A DNA stretch of 36,289 bases from Bacillota bacterium (GCA_023435985.1 JAEZKY010000324.1:1-36289), one strand, 5' to 3'; numbered from the stretch's first letter, positions 24,755-33,422 are shown. Notes: generated by a model not told the origin, from the letters alone. Made by a program: numbers and translations.

Positions 24755-25567
24755 TTAATTTCGCCTTATTATTGCATCAGTCATCTTTGCTGCCCTTGAA
24801 TTTTCTAACACATCGTGAACTCTTACAAAATCACAGGCATCTTTCATTATTCCAATTACAGTTGTCGCAACTGTTCCTTCTACTCTTTGCTCTACTGGTA
24901 AATCCAATGCAAGACCTATCATAGATTTTCTTGATGTTCCAAGAAGTATTGGATATCCCAATTCTTTAAACCTCTCTAAATTATTCATTGTTTCTAAATT
25001 TTGCTCATAAGTCTTTGCAAAGCCTATTCCTGGATCTAAGATTATATTTTCATCTTTTACCCCTGCATCCTTAGCTATTTTTATACTTTCCTTCAAATCT
25101 TCTAGTATATCGTCCATTAAATTTTTGTAATCCTTATTTTCTCTGTTATGCATTAAACAGCAAGGAACATTATATTTAGCTGCAACTTTTGCTATATCTT
25201 TTTCTTTCTTAAATCCCCATACATCATTAATAAGATTAGCTCCTGCTTCTATAGCTTTTTCAGCCACCTTTGCTTTATATGTATCTATAGATATAGGAAT
25301 ATCGAAATTTTCTCTTATAGCCTTTATTATAGGAATAACCCTGCTTATTTCTTCATCTTCTTCTACTGGTGTGTGATTGGGCCTTGTGGATTCTCCTCCT
25401 ATATCTATTATGTCGGCACCATTTTCTATCATCTGTTTAACATGCATTATAGCTGCATCTATATCATTAAATTTTCCACCATCAGAAAAAGAATCCGGTG
25501 TAAAATTTAAAATTCCCATAATATATGTTCTTTCACTAATTTTAAATTCCTTATTCCCTATTTTCAT
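24755..25567 (-). CDS. folP: Dihydropteroate synthase
   Basis: A 270-residue TIM-barrel enzyme joining HMDP pyrophosphate and p-aminobenzoate to dihydropteroate; it is the sulfonamide target. MGILNFTPDSFSDGG and DIIDIGGESTRP near the N-terminus and LGTSRKSMIGLAL near the C-terminus are the conserved pterin, phosphate and sulfonamide loops. AGGAGG lies about 9 nt before the ATG. It follows the HD-domain gene by 15 nt, suggesting translational coupling, and precedes folBK. Confidence 0.97.
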   Translation of the reverse strand: MKIGNKEFKISERTYIMGILNFTPDSFSDGGKFNDIDAAIMHVKQMIENGADIIDIGGESTRPNHTPVEEDEEISRVIPIIKAIRENFDIPISIDTYKAKVAEKAIEAGANLINDVWGFKKEKDIAKVAAKYNVPCCLMHNRENKDYKNLMDDILEDLKESIKIAKDAGVKDENIILDPGIGFAKTYEQNLETMNNLERFKELGYPILLGTSRKSMIGLALDLPVEQRVEGTVATTVIGIMKDACDFVRVHDVLENSRAAKMTDAIIRRN

Positions 25568-25582
25568 TACAACTAATGCCTC

Positions 25583-26056
25583 CTAATAGTATATCTTCAA
25601 ATTCTTTTTTTCATCGCTCCAATTACATTCATTTATTGCCTTACATGTAATACACTGTCTTGAAAGTTTATCTGCTCTATATATAAGCAAAGAAAATCCT
25701 TTACTCTTCTTATTTCTATGTCCTAATATTCCTTGCTTTATCAATTCAATTTCTTCATCACTAAATTTATAATCTTCTAAAATTGTTTTTGCAATTTCCC
25801 ATGAAGCCATTTCATGCGGGATTCCATCTTCATATTGAAATGATTTTCCTATATCATGCAAAATTGCAGTTGTATATATTACTTCCTTTTCAAAGCCCAA
25901 ATTTTCTTCCAAATTTATCAATTGAGCAATTCTTGCTACATCTAAAAAATGTTTTAGATTATGCTTGCAAAACTTTCTACCCTTCTCAAGCTTTTTATTT
26001 TTCTTTAAATAGTGTGTATATTTTTCATCATTTAAAATACAGTTGAATCTCTCCAT
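25583..26056 (-). CDS. HD-domain phosphohydrolase linked to folate genes
   Basis: A protein of about 157 residues with an HD metal-dependent phosphohydrolase fold. The metal ligands are seen as a first His in KHNLKHFLDVARIAQL, the HD pair in AILHDIGKS, and a late Asp in YRADKLSR. A C-terminal cysteine group (CITCKAINEC) is unusual and might bind metal. The frame is open to an ATG at 26116, but no ribosome binding site precedes it; the ATG at 26056 has GGGG 10 nt upstream and is preferred with moderate confidence. It lies 15 nt before folP. A nucleotide or pterin phosphate substrate is plausible from context, which is inference. Confidence 0.82.
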   Translation of the reverse strand: MERFNCILNDEKYTHYLKKNKKLEKGRKFCKHNLKHFLDVARIAQLINLEENLGFEKEVIYTTAILHDIGKSFQYEDGIPHEMASWEIAKTILEDYKFSDEEIELIKQGILGHRNKKSKGFSLLIYRADKLSRQCITCKAINECNWSDEKKNLKIYY

Positions 26057-26254
26057 ATATTTTTTACCCCAATTGCTTTCATATTTACTAATCCATATGT
26101 TTGTAATACAGTACATGATTATTTATTATTATATCATTTGCTCATTATTTTAAGGTAGAAATAGATAATTTTTTATTCCTACTATCATATAATATTTTAT
26201 CTTAACATATTCTCATATACAAATTTCCTCTCGCACATAATAATACCTCTTAAT

Positions 26255-26298
26255 TGAAAAAAGCACCTTGAAATGACTCAAAAGCCATTCAAGATGCT
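26255..26298 (-). terminator. Intrinsic terminator of ptb-buk
   Basis: On the minus strand the arm at 26284-26298 pairs with 26262-26277 (AGCACCTTGAAATGAC on the plus strand), with a bulge and one mismatch. Six U residues (26257-26262) follow. It begins 12 nt past the buk stop codon. Confidence 0.9.
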
Positions 26299-26309
26299 TC
26301 TTCTATATT

Positions 26310-27377
26310 CTAATAAATTTTAGCTTGTTCTTCTCCATCAAGTACTCTTATAGCACCTTGGGCTAATGCTAACAACTCATCTTCTCCTGGATAAACTGTT
26401 ACTGGTGCAATCCAGTCAACCTTTGCTTTAAGATCTGGTACAAGAGTTGGCGAATATGCTATTCCTCCTGTAAAGATAATTTGATCTACTTTCCCCTCTA
26501 ATACTACTGACATTTCTCCTATTGCTTTTGAAATTTGATAAACGAATGCTTTGTAAATTTTCTCGCATTCTTTATCTCCGGCTTCCATTTTATCTATAAC
26601 ACCTTTTACATCATTTGTATTTAAGTATCCGACAAATCCGCCTTTTCCAACTGTCTTGCCATATACTTCTGCTTCACTATATTTTCCACTAAAACACATC
26701 TTGATTAAATCACCGATTGGAACTGATCCAGCTCTTTCTGGTGAAAATGGGCCATCTCCATCTAAAGCATTGTTAACATCAACAACTTTACCATGCTTAT
26801 GAGCTCCAACTGAAACTCCACCACCCATATGTACAACAACTAAATTTAGATTTTCATATCCTTTTCCAGTTTCCTTGCCATATCTTTTAGCTACTGCTTT
26901 TTGGTTTAATGCATGGAATTTACTCTTTCTTGGAAGCTCTGGTACTCCTGATAATCTTGCTACATCAGCTAACTCATCTGTAACAACTGGATCTACTATA
27001 TAGGAAGGTATGTTTAATTCATCTCCTATTGACTTAGCAATTATTCCACCAAGATTTGAAGCATGAGGTCCTTGAACTCCAACCTTTAAATCTTCTACCA
27101 TTGCATCATTAACAGCATAAGTTCCGCCTTCTACAGGTTTAAGCATTCCTCCTCTGCCAACAACAGCATTTAAAGTTCTTATATCAAAGTTTTTCTCCTT
27201 AAGAACATTTAAAATAACTTCTTTTCTAAATCCAAATTGATCATATATTGTTTCATATCTCTTTATTTCCTCATTTGTGTGTCTTAATGTTTCCTCAAAT
27301 AGTTCCTTTTCATTTTCATAAACACCAATCTTTGTTGATGTTGAACCCGGATTAATTATTAACAGCTTATATGACAT
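26310..27377 (-). CDS. buk: Butyrate kinase
   Basis: A 355-residue acetokinase-family enzyme that transfers phosphate from butyryl phosphate to ADP, the ATP-yielding last step of butyrate fermentation. LIINPGSTSTKIG at the N-terminus is the ASKHA phosphate-1 motif. VVHMGGGVSVGAHKHGK and IIFTGGIAYSP are the adenosine and phosphate-2 motifs, and the length matches clostridial Buk. GAGGGGGA lies 7 nt before the ATG. It follows ptb by 104 nt and ends at a terminator, so ptb-buk is likely one transcript. Confidence 0.97.
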   Translation of the reverse strand: MSYKLLIINPGSTSTKIGVYENEKELFEETLRHTNEEIKRYETIYDQFGFRKEVILNVLKEKNFDIRTLNAVVGRGGMLKPVEGGTYAVNDAMVEDLKVGVQGPHASNLGGIIAKSIGDELNIPSYIVDPVVTDELADVARLSGVPELPRKSKFHALNQKAVAKRYGKETGKGYENLNLVVVHMGGGVSVGAHKHGKVVDVNNALDGDGPFSPERAGSVPIGDLIKMCFSGKYSEAEVYGKTVGKGGFVGYLNTNDVKGVIDKMEAGDKECEKIYKAFVYQISKAIGEMSVVLEGKVDQIIFTGGIAYSPTLVPDLKAKVDWIAPVTVYPGEDELLALAQGAIRVLDGEEQAKIY

Positions 27378-27481
27378 TTTGAATCCCCCTCTGATTTAAT
27401 GCATTTAGAATGCAGTAACAATAAAATAAATTATTATGAATTTAATCTTTAATCGCCCTTTATGGTTTATGAACTGCTTAA

Positions 27482-28390
27482 TTACTTATTTTTTGCTGCA
27501 ACTAATGCTGCTAGAGCTATTGAATTAACTTTTGTTTCAAAAGAATCTGCTCTTGAGGTTAAAATAACTGGTGCAGAAGTACCTACTAGAAGTCCACCAT
27601 TCCTTGATTTAGAGAAATATGTTAGTGTTTTATACATTACATTTGCTGTTTCAATATTTGGTAATAGTAGTATATCTGCTTTACCTGCAACTTCACCTTT
27701 AACACCTTTATGGTGAGCTGCTTCTTCTGATATAGCATTATCTAACGCAAAAGGTCCGTCAACAACGCATCCTTTAAATTGTCCTCTATCGCTCATTTTT
27801 GCTAATAATGCTGCATCAACTGTTGATGACATATTTTCATTTACAACTTCAACTGGACATACAACTGCTACATTAGGAACTTCTATTCCACATGAATGTG
27901 CAACTACTACCGCATTGTTTATCATACCTGCTTTATCTTTAAGTTCTGGATATGTGTTAAATGCTGCATCAGTTAAGAATAATAACTTATCCCATCCTTC
28001 TATATCAAAAACTGCAACATGTGACATTAATTTTCCTGTTCTAAGTCCTACTTCTTTATTTAATACACTTCTTAAAAATGTAGCCGTATCCACTAATCCT
28101 TTCATAAGCATATCTGCATGACCACTTGAAACTAATTTTACCGCCTCTAAAGTCGCTTTCTTTGGATCTTTAATATCCATTATTTCATAGTCTGATAAAT
28201 CTAAGTCTATTTTTTTTGCAATCTCGTGTATTTGTTGCTTATCTCCAACTAATATTGCCTCCGCTATATTGTTTTCTGTAGCCTCTTTAATAGCTTCTAA
28301 AACTGGCTCATCCTGTGCCACAGCTACAGCAACCTTCTTGATTGGAACTTCCTTTAGTCGTGATAGTAAATCATCAAAATTTTTACTCAT
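27482..28390 (-). CDS. ptb: Phosphate butyryltransferase
   Basis: A 302-residue enzyme of the phosphate acetyl/butyryltransferase family converting butyryl-CoA and phosphate to butyryl phosphate and CoA. Family landmarks include MLMKGLVDTATFLRSVLNKE, LSHVAVFDIEG-like segment, and the C-terminal LLVGTSAPVILTSRADS. The length and pairing with buk distinguish it from the longer Pta. AGAGGTG lies 5-6 nt before the ATG. It is preceded by its own promoter (28434-28462), a Rex-like site and a CodY box, suggesting redox and nutrient control. Confidence 0.97.
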   Translation of the reverse strand: MSKNFDDLLSRLKEVPIKKVAVAVAQDEPVLEAIKEATENNIAEAILVGDKQQIHEIAKKIDLDLSDYEIMDIKDPKKATLEAVKLVSSGHADMLMKGLVDTATFLRSVLNKEVGLRTGKLMSHVAVFDIEGWDKLLFLTDAAFNTYPELKDKAGMINNAVVVAHSCGIEVPNVAVVCPVEVVNENMSSTVDAALLAKMSDRGQFKGCVVDGPFALDNAISEEAAHHKGVKGEVAGKADILLLPNIETANVMYKTLTYFSKSRNGGLLVGTSAPVILTSRADSFETKVNSIALAALVAAKNK

Positions 28391-28433
28391 CTTTACACCT
28401 CTTACATTTCATACTATTTTTTGTTTGTTATTA

Positions 28434-28462
28434 ATTTAATTATCTTGTTAAATTTCTGTCAA
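28434..28462 (-). promoter_or_regulatory. Candidate sigma-A promoter of ptb-buk with overlapping Rex-like site
   Basis: On the minus strand TTGACA (28457-28462) is spaced 17 nt from TTAAAT (28434-28439), with a start site near 28427. The plus-strand sequence TTGTTAAATTTCTGTCAA (28445-28462) matches the Rex operator TTGTTAA-N4-TTAACAA at 11 of 14 fixed positions, with one half-site perfect. It covers the -35 box, so an NADH-sensing repressor could block the promoter. Confidence 0.65.
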
Positions 28463-28521
28463 TCACTGGTATAAGAATTTCTTTCACCTATCATTGTAAC
28501 AAAAAATAATTGCAAATGTTA

Positions 28522-28536
28522 AATTTTCAGAAAATT
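28522..28536. promoter_or_regulatory. Perfect CodY box upstream of ptb
   Basis: AATTTTCAGAAAATT matches the CodY consensus AATTTTCWGAAAATT at all 15 positions. Its near edge is 60 nt upstream of the ptb -35 box, and it lies between ptb and the terminator of the flavoprotein gene. CodY senses GTP and branched-chain amino acids, so it could tie butyrate formation to nutrient status. Confidence 0.72.
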
Positions 28537-28610
28537 ATTTTTATTATTTTATAAAAATCTATTTTAAAATAAATTACATATTATAAATCATTTTTTTCTT
28601 ATAATAGATC

Positions 28611-28648
28611 AAAAAAATAATAGACAATTGCATCAATCTATTATTTTT
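28611..28648 (-). terminator. Terminator after the flavoprotein gene
   Basis: On the minus strand AAAAATAATAGA (from 28637-28648) pairs with TCTATTATTTTT (from 28613-28624) over 12 bp, with a 12-nt loop, and the U-run extends to 28611. It lies 22 nt past the stop codon. The stem is A/T-rich but long. Confidence 0.78.
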
Positions 28649-28670
28649 CGATTATTATCTAATTTATTGG

Positions 28671-30269
28671 TTACAATACATCGAATTTTTGAATTATATG
28701 TTCAGCAACCTTTATACCATCTACAGCTGCTGAAATTATTCCTCCTGCAAATCCAGCACCTTCTCCCGTTGGATAGAGCCCACATACATTTGTGCTTTCA
28801 AGCGTTTCATTTCTATTAAGTCTAACTGGTGCTGAGGTTCTAGTCTCTATACCTGTTAAAACTGCATCTTCATTAGCATAACCCTTTATTTTCTTGTCAA
28901 AATTTGCAATTCCTTCTTTAAGTGCTTCCACAACATAATCTGGCAAGCAATTCTTTAACTCTTTAAATTCATATCCCGCAGTATAGCTCGGTACAACCTG
29001 GCCTAACCCCGTTGATACCCTGTCTTTCATAAAGTCCCCTACTAGCTGCACCGGCGCCTTATAATTTCCACCACCCAACTTAAATGCTAAATTTTCATAA
29101 TATCTTTGAAATTCCATTCCTCTAAGAGGGGAATTTCCTTCAAAATCCTCTGGTGAAACAGTTACTACTAATGCTGAATTAGCATTTTTTAAGTCTCTTG
29201 CGTGATAACTCATACCATTTGATACAAGCCTACCTTCTTCTGAAGCTGCCGCAACCACCATTCCACCAGGACACATGCAGAATGAATATATCCCCCTTCC
29301 TAATCTCTCACTTTGATAAGTTAACCTATAGTCAGCAGCATGTAATTTAGGATGATCGTAATTCTCTCCATATTGACTAATATTTATCAATTCCTGAGGA
29401 TGTTCAATTCTTACTCCTATTGCAAATGCTTTTGCATCCATTGAAACTTTTTCTTTATATAGCATTTCATATGTATCTCTTGAACTGTGACCTATTGCAA
29501 GTATTAATGCCTCACATGAAATTTCTTCTCCATTAACTACTATGCTTTTTAAGTTACCGTTCTCATATGTTATTTTTTCTAATTTAGAATTGAAATTAAC
29601 CTCACCTCCAAGGTCTTTGATTTCTTCTCTTATATTCTTGACTACACCTTTTAATAGATCCGTACCTACATGAGCTTTACTCTCATACTTAATTTCTGAT
29701 GGTGCTCCTGCCTTTATCAATTCATCAAGTACAAATGTACATCTGTGATCTTTAATTCTTGTGGTCAGCTTTCCATCTGAGAATGTACCTGCTCCGCCCT
29801 CACCAAATTGAACATTAGATTCGAGATTAAGCTCCCCAGTGCTCCAAAACTTTTCCACAGTCTCTGTTCTTTTATCCACATCTTCCCCACGTTCATACAC
29901 AATTGGCTTATATCCCTGTCTTGCTAAAGTTAATGCAGCAAAAATTCCTGCTGGCCCAAACCCTACTACTACTGGCCTAAAATTAAGTTTTTGTGTTCCT
30001 GACTTTATAGTTTCTATTTCCTTGATTTCTTCAAGTTTTATATCTTTATCATGAATTTTAGATAATATCTTTTTTTCTTTTTCACAGAATACATCAACAC
30101 TATAATTAAATTTTATATCATTTTTTTTCCTTGCATCTATGCTTCTTTTTATTATACTTATTTTATTAATATTTCCATTAGGTATATTTAACCTTTTACA
30201 AACCTTCTTTTCTAGAACTTCTAATTCATCGTCTAAACCTAAATTTATATTATTTATCCTTATAGCCAA
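28671..30269 (-). CDS. FAD-dependent oxidoreductase (COG2509-like flavoprotein)
   Basis: A 532-residue flavoprotein with an N-terminal domain of about 95 residues, then an FAD-binding Rossmann motif VVGFGPAGIFAALTLARQG ending in an acidic YERGEDVDKR. Further motifs are GGAGTFSDGKL, ILAIGHSSRDTY, CMCPGG and the C-terminal GLYPTGEGAGFAGGI, all typical of the NAD(FAD)-dependent dehydrogenase family found in most Clostridia. The physiological substrate is not known. The start is TTG, weakly supported by GGTG 8 nt upstream; the nearby ATG and GTG are in a frame that stops at once. It lies about 140 nt after cdaR, behind a terminator, so it probably has its own promoter. Confidence 0.88.
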   Translation of the reverse strand: MAIRINNINLGLDDELEVLEKKVCKRLNIPNGNINKISIIKRSIDARKKNDIKFNYSVDVFCEKEKKILSKIHDKDIKLEEIKEIETIKSGTQKLNFRPVVVGFGPAGIFAALTLARQGYKPIVYERGEDVDKRTETVEKFWSTGELNLESNVQFGEGGAGTFSDGKLTTRIKDHRCTFVLDELIKAGAPSEIKYESKAHVGTDLLKGVVKNIREEIKDLGGEVNFNSKLEKITYENGNLKSIVVNGEEISCEALILAIGHSSRDTYEMLYKEKVSMDAKAFAIGVRIEHPQELINISQYGENYDHPKLHAADYRLTYQSERLGRGIYSFCMCPGGMVVAAASEEGRLVSNGMSYHARDLKNANSALVVTVSPEDFEGNSPLRGMEFQRYYENLAFKLGGGNYKAPVQLVGDFMKDRVSTGLGQVVPSYTAGYEFKELKNCLPDYVVEALKEGIANFDKKIKGYANEDAVLTGIETRTSAPVRLNRNETLESTNVCGLYPTGEGAGFAGGIISAAVDGIKVAEHIIQKFDVL

Positions 30270-30370
30270 AATTTATTCACCATATCCTTTCAAAGTCAAA
30301 GCATGATTTCGCTTTGTACTTATTATATCCTTCATTAAACTACTTCAAACTAAGTTAAAAAAATTATATC

Positions 30371-30409
30371 ATAAAAAGTCACAGTACTCATTATACTGTG
30401 ACTTTTTAT
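30371..30409 (-). terminator. Intrinsic terminator of cdaA-cdaR
   Basis: A perfect 16-bp stem (ATAAAAAGTCACAGTA at 30371-30386 with 30394-30409) has a 7-nt loop. Its A/U-rich base gives U5 at the 3' side in both directions, so it may be bidirectional. It overlaps the last base of the cdaR stop codon. Confidence 0.9.
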
Positions 30410-31629
30410 TATTCTTTCTTTTTAACTACTATATGAACACTTCCAACCTCTGATATTGTTACATTATCAGCTCCAACAAGTGTCGCTTGTGGCGTATAAT
30501 CAAAAGTTCCTTCCGCTTGTACTTTCGATAAATCCAATATAACATTTATATTTTGAGCTGCTACTTTATCTAATGCATCCTGACTTCCTGTCACCTTTAC
30601 ATTTGTTGTTAAATTCTGTGTTTCTACTGAAAGTGCATCATTTAAGTTTTTGTATTGAACGTTGCACACTAAATTCTTTGTTGTATTTTCTTCCTTTGTT
30701 ACTTTAAATTTAACTTTAACTGTATTTTCATTATTCAGAATGGAAATTCCCTGTGGCAGATTAAGCTTAACATCCATTTCGCTGTCAGCTTGTAATGCTG
30801 ACATATCCACGGGTTCAGTATCTATGGCTTTTACTTTGTCTAAATTTTGAATATCTCCAAGGACATTCACGTAATTTTTACTTAATTCATATCCTCCAAA
30901 AGTAAATCCCTGAGGAACGCTTCCTGAAGTTATTAAATTTATTGGCACCGACTTCCCATTTACTACTGTTATCGATAACTTTGCAGTTTGAATATTAGAT
31001 TGAACATTGCTAATTTCATTACCTGATGAATCTACAAATTTTATATCATAATCCTTCTCCATATTCTTATCTACATCTTTTTCTTCGCCATTTAAGGTAG
31101 CAGCATCAATTTTTTCTATAGAGCTTTTTCCACCTTTTACAGTTACAGTTTGAGGGCTTATTGATTGTTCCTTTTCATAAATATTTTCTTTATATGAAAC
31201 TTTTATGTTTGACTTTATTGGTATATCCTTTTGAATCAGCTCTTCTAAGCTTACTTTAATACCCAAAAAGCCATTATTCTTTATATCTATATTTTCAGGA
31301 GCGCTTACAACTTGAACTGGTATAGTATTATCTCCTGTTTTTAACGCATAAGCTGACATATCAGCTACTATTTTAAAGTCCTCTTTTTTTACTTTTATCA
31401 TTTCACTCGATGGACCTTCTAACTTTAAATCCACCGTAAATTGCTGCTTATCTACAATTGCAAGTTTTGAATCCGTTAATGAATCCTCATTAGTTAGTTC
31501 TACAGGAACATTTTTCAAGTCATATGTTCTAAGCGGATTCTCAACATTTGAGACATATAGCCATAAACCTAATGATAATAGTAAGCATACAATCTTGACT
31601 ATTAACGTTCTGTTTTCACTCTTATCCAT
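30409..31629 (-). CDS. cdaR: YbbR-domain regulator of c-di-AMP synthesis
   Basis: A 406-residue membrane-anchored extracytoplasmic protein. A hydrophobic segment at about 9-26 (VKIVCLLLSLGLWLYVSNV) anchors it, and about four YbbR repeats follow, each with patterns such as VPVELTNE, IPIKSNIKVSY, VPINLITSG and VCNVQYKNL. In Bacillus and Listeria the homologue binds the cyclase CdaA in the membrane and tunes its activity. Its start overlaps the end of cdaA by 28 nt, so the two are translationally coupled. Here the next gene is a flavoprotein, not glmM. Confidence 0.92.
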   Translation of the reverse strand: MDKSENRTLIVKIVCLLLSLGLWLYVSNVENPLRTYDLKNVPVELTNEDSLTDSKLAIVDKQQFTVDLKLEGPSSEMIKVKKEDFKIVADMSAYALKTGDNTIPVQVVSAPENIDIKNNGFLGIKVSLEELIQKDIPIKSNIKVSYKENIYEKEQSISPQTVTVKGGKSSIEKIDAATLNGEEKDVDKNMEKDYDIKFVDSSGNEISNVQSNIQTAKLSITVVNGKSVPINLITSGSVPQGFTFGGYELSKNYVNVLGDIQNLDKVKAIDTEPVDMSALQADSEMDVKLNLPQGISILNNENTVKVKFKVTKEENTTKNLVCNVQYKNLNDALSVETQNLTTNVKVTGSQDALDKVAAQNINVILDLSKVQAEGTFDYTPQATLVGADNVTISEVGSVHIVVKKKE

Positions 31630-32453
31630 GACCTAACCCTCTCTCCTGCTGATTTTACCTTCTTTTCATTTCTATTTTCTATTATTTTAGTTAATACAAT
31701 TTTTAATCTATCTTTATCATAACCCCTTGTAATTCTTCCATTAATAGCTAATGATATTACTCCTGTTTCTTCAGATACAATTACAACCAATGCATCTGAC
31801 ACTTCAGATAATCCCATTGCGGCTCTATGCCTGGTTCCTAATTTTTTGCTAATTGTATTATTATCCGTTAACGGCAAGACACATCCTGATGCTAAAATTC
31901 TGTTATTTCTTATTATTGTTGCTCCATCATGAAGTGGTGTATTCACTACAAATATATTTTCTAAAAGATTTGAAGTTACATTAGCATCCAATAATGTTCC
32001 TTCACCAATTATTTCATTTAACCCTGTACTTTGTTCTATTACAATTAACGCACCTGTTTTGCTTTCAGATAAATTTTGCACAGCTGTTGAAATTTCATTG
32101 ATTGTAGAATTAAAAGCTTCTTTATTATTTTGATAGTGCTTATCATCAAAAGCACTTCTTCCTAGATGTTCTAATGCTCTTCTAATTTCTGGTTGAAAAA
32201 TTATGATTACAGATAATACCCCGATAGTTAATGTTTTATTTAATATAAAATATAACATATCTAATCTTAATAAATAACTAATTGGAATAAGTGCTATTAT
32301 TAATAATATTCCTTTTAATAATTGTTCTGCTCTTGTTTCTTTTATTAACATATATCCCTTATAGAATATGAAGGATACAACTAATATATCCAATACAGAC
32401 CATATTGACATATTAGAAAAACTTTGTACTAGCATCGATAAAAGTTCGTTCAA
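31602..32453 (-). CDS. cdaA: Diadenylate cyclase (c-di-AMP synthase)
   Basis: A 283-residue membrane-bound enzyme that joins two ATP into the second messenger c-di-AMP. Three membrane segments (about 18-35, 43-60 and 65-88) precede a DAC domain with the metal/ATP motifs DGA (176-178) and RHR (208-210) in GTRHRAAMG. The frame is open 18 codons further to 32507, but GAGAGGTGAG before the TTG at 32453 and the usual family length of about 273 residues favour the TTG start. Overlap with cdaR supports co-expression. c-di-AMP usually governs potassium and osmolyte balance and cell-wall homeostasis. Confidence 0.94.
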   Translation of the reverse strand: MNELLSMLVQSFSNMSIWSVLDILVVSFIFYKGYMLIKETRAEQLLKGILLIIALIPISYLLRLDMLYFILNKTLTIGVLSVIIIFQPEIRRALEHLGRSAFDDKHYQNNKEAFNSTINEISTAVQNLSESKTGALIVIEQSTGLNEIIGEGTLLDANVTSNLLENIFVVNTPLHDGATIIRNNRILASGCVLPLTDNNTISKKLGTRHRAAMGLSEVSDALVVIVSEETGVISLAINGRITRGYDKDRLKIVLTKIIENRNEKKVKSAGERVRSWIRVKTER

Positions 32454-32690
32454 ATGTCTCACCTCTCTTCTAATTAAAATTATACAACAAATGCTATACT
32501 CATACACATAAAGAGTATTATAATTTTATTACTTTTTGATTATTTTTATAATAATTTTTTATTAATTCTTCTAAATCTTAGCTTAATATCGTTAGAAAAT
32601 CCTATAAATGATTATAAAAATAAATAGTGTATATAATTACTTTCTTTGGTAATAATATTACTTGTTGCACTATACCGAAGGAGGTTTTTT

Positions 32691-33290
32691 ATGAAAAAGA
32701 AATATAGTATTTTTGTAACTGCTTTAATACTATATCTTTCCGTTATTAACGTAAATCCAGCTTTCGCCAAAACATTAGGTGAAACTTGTAGTGAAACTAA
32801 GAATGTCCAAATGAATGAGAAAATTACTGAAAATAATAATATAAACACTTCATCACAATTTAGAGAAAATCGTGATGAAGTTCTACAAGTATTTAATCAT
32901 GATACTCAAAAATTATATATAACGGGTGAAGATATAGATTTAATGGCAAAGGTTGTTTCTGCCGAAAGTCGTGGTGAACCATATGCAGGAAAGGTGGCTG
33001 TAGCTTCTGTGGTATTAAATCGTACCATTGACCCTCATTTTCCAAATACCATAAAAGAAGTTATTTTTCAAAAGAATGCATTTTCCTGTGTTAAAAATGG
33101 TGAAATAAATGCTAGTGCAGACCAAGATTGTTATGATGCAGTATACGATGCAATCAGAGGCATTGATCCAACAAATGATGCCCTATTCTTTTATAATCCA
33201 GCCATAGCAACATGTACCTGGATGAAAGAAACTCAAAAAATTAACGAAACAACCATAGGACATCATACTTTCTTCAAAATAAAAGCTTAG
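32691..33290 (+). CDS. Spore cortex-lytic / cell wall hydrolase, SleB family
   Basis: A 199-residue exported hydrolase, the only plus-strand gene. A signal peptide (1-26, Lys-rich start, hydrophobic core, NPAFA cleavage site) is followed by a variable linker (27-75) and a SleB/CwlJ-type lytic transglycosylase domain (about 78-199). This holds MAKVVSAESRGEPYAGKVAVASVVLNR with the likely catalytic Glu92, and the later CTWM and GHHTFFK motifs. There is no N-terminal peptidoglycan-binding domain, so it is a short SleB-like form. GGAGG lies 6 nt before the ATG; the frame opens at 32646 but the earlier start lacks a site. It is divergent from cdaA. A role in spore germination or sporulation is likely. 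Confidence 0.92.
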   Translation: MKKKYSIFVTALILYLSVINVNPAFAKTLGETCSETKNVQMNEKITENNNINTSSQFRENRDEVLQVFNHDTQKLYITGEDIDLMAKVVSAESRGEPYAGKVAVASVVLNRTIDPHFPNTIKEVIFQKNAFSCVKNGEINASADQDCYDAVYDAIRGIDPTNDALFFYNPAIATCTWMKETQKINETTIGHHTFFKIKA

Positions 33291-33305
33291 TTTTAAATAT
33301 CGTTA

Positions 33306-33346
33306 AAAAAATCAGGAGTTATATCAAAAATTTGACTTAGCTCCTG
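33306..33346. terminator. Bidirectional terminator between convergent genes
   Basis: CAGGAG (33313-33318) pairs with CTCCTG (33341-33346), with a second inner stem from ATCAAA/TTTGAC. The plus strand continues with TTTATTATTTT, serving sleB. The minus strand continues with seven U residues (33306-33312 region), serving the AraC-family gene. It sits between the two converging stop codons. Confidence 0.85.
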
Positions 33347-33422
33347 TTTATTATTTTAAATTAATAATTAGCACTTCATAGATATACTTTTATACATTAA
33401 ATTAGTTATAAATAATTCTAAT

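Noticed and set aside
32632..32637. TATAAT as a sigma-A -10 box for sleB
   Set aside because: The -35 position at 17-nt spacing reads TGATTA, a poor match. A sporulation sigma factor is more likely for this gene, but no clear matching box could be fixed.
32612..32848. Minus-strand 78-codon open frame opposite the sleB start
   Set aside because: It overlaps the sleB ribosome binding site and signal peptide on the other strand, has no ribosome binding site of its own and shows no family motif.
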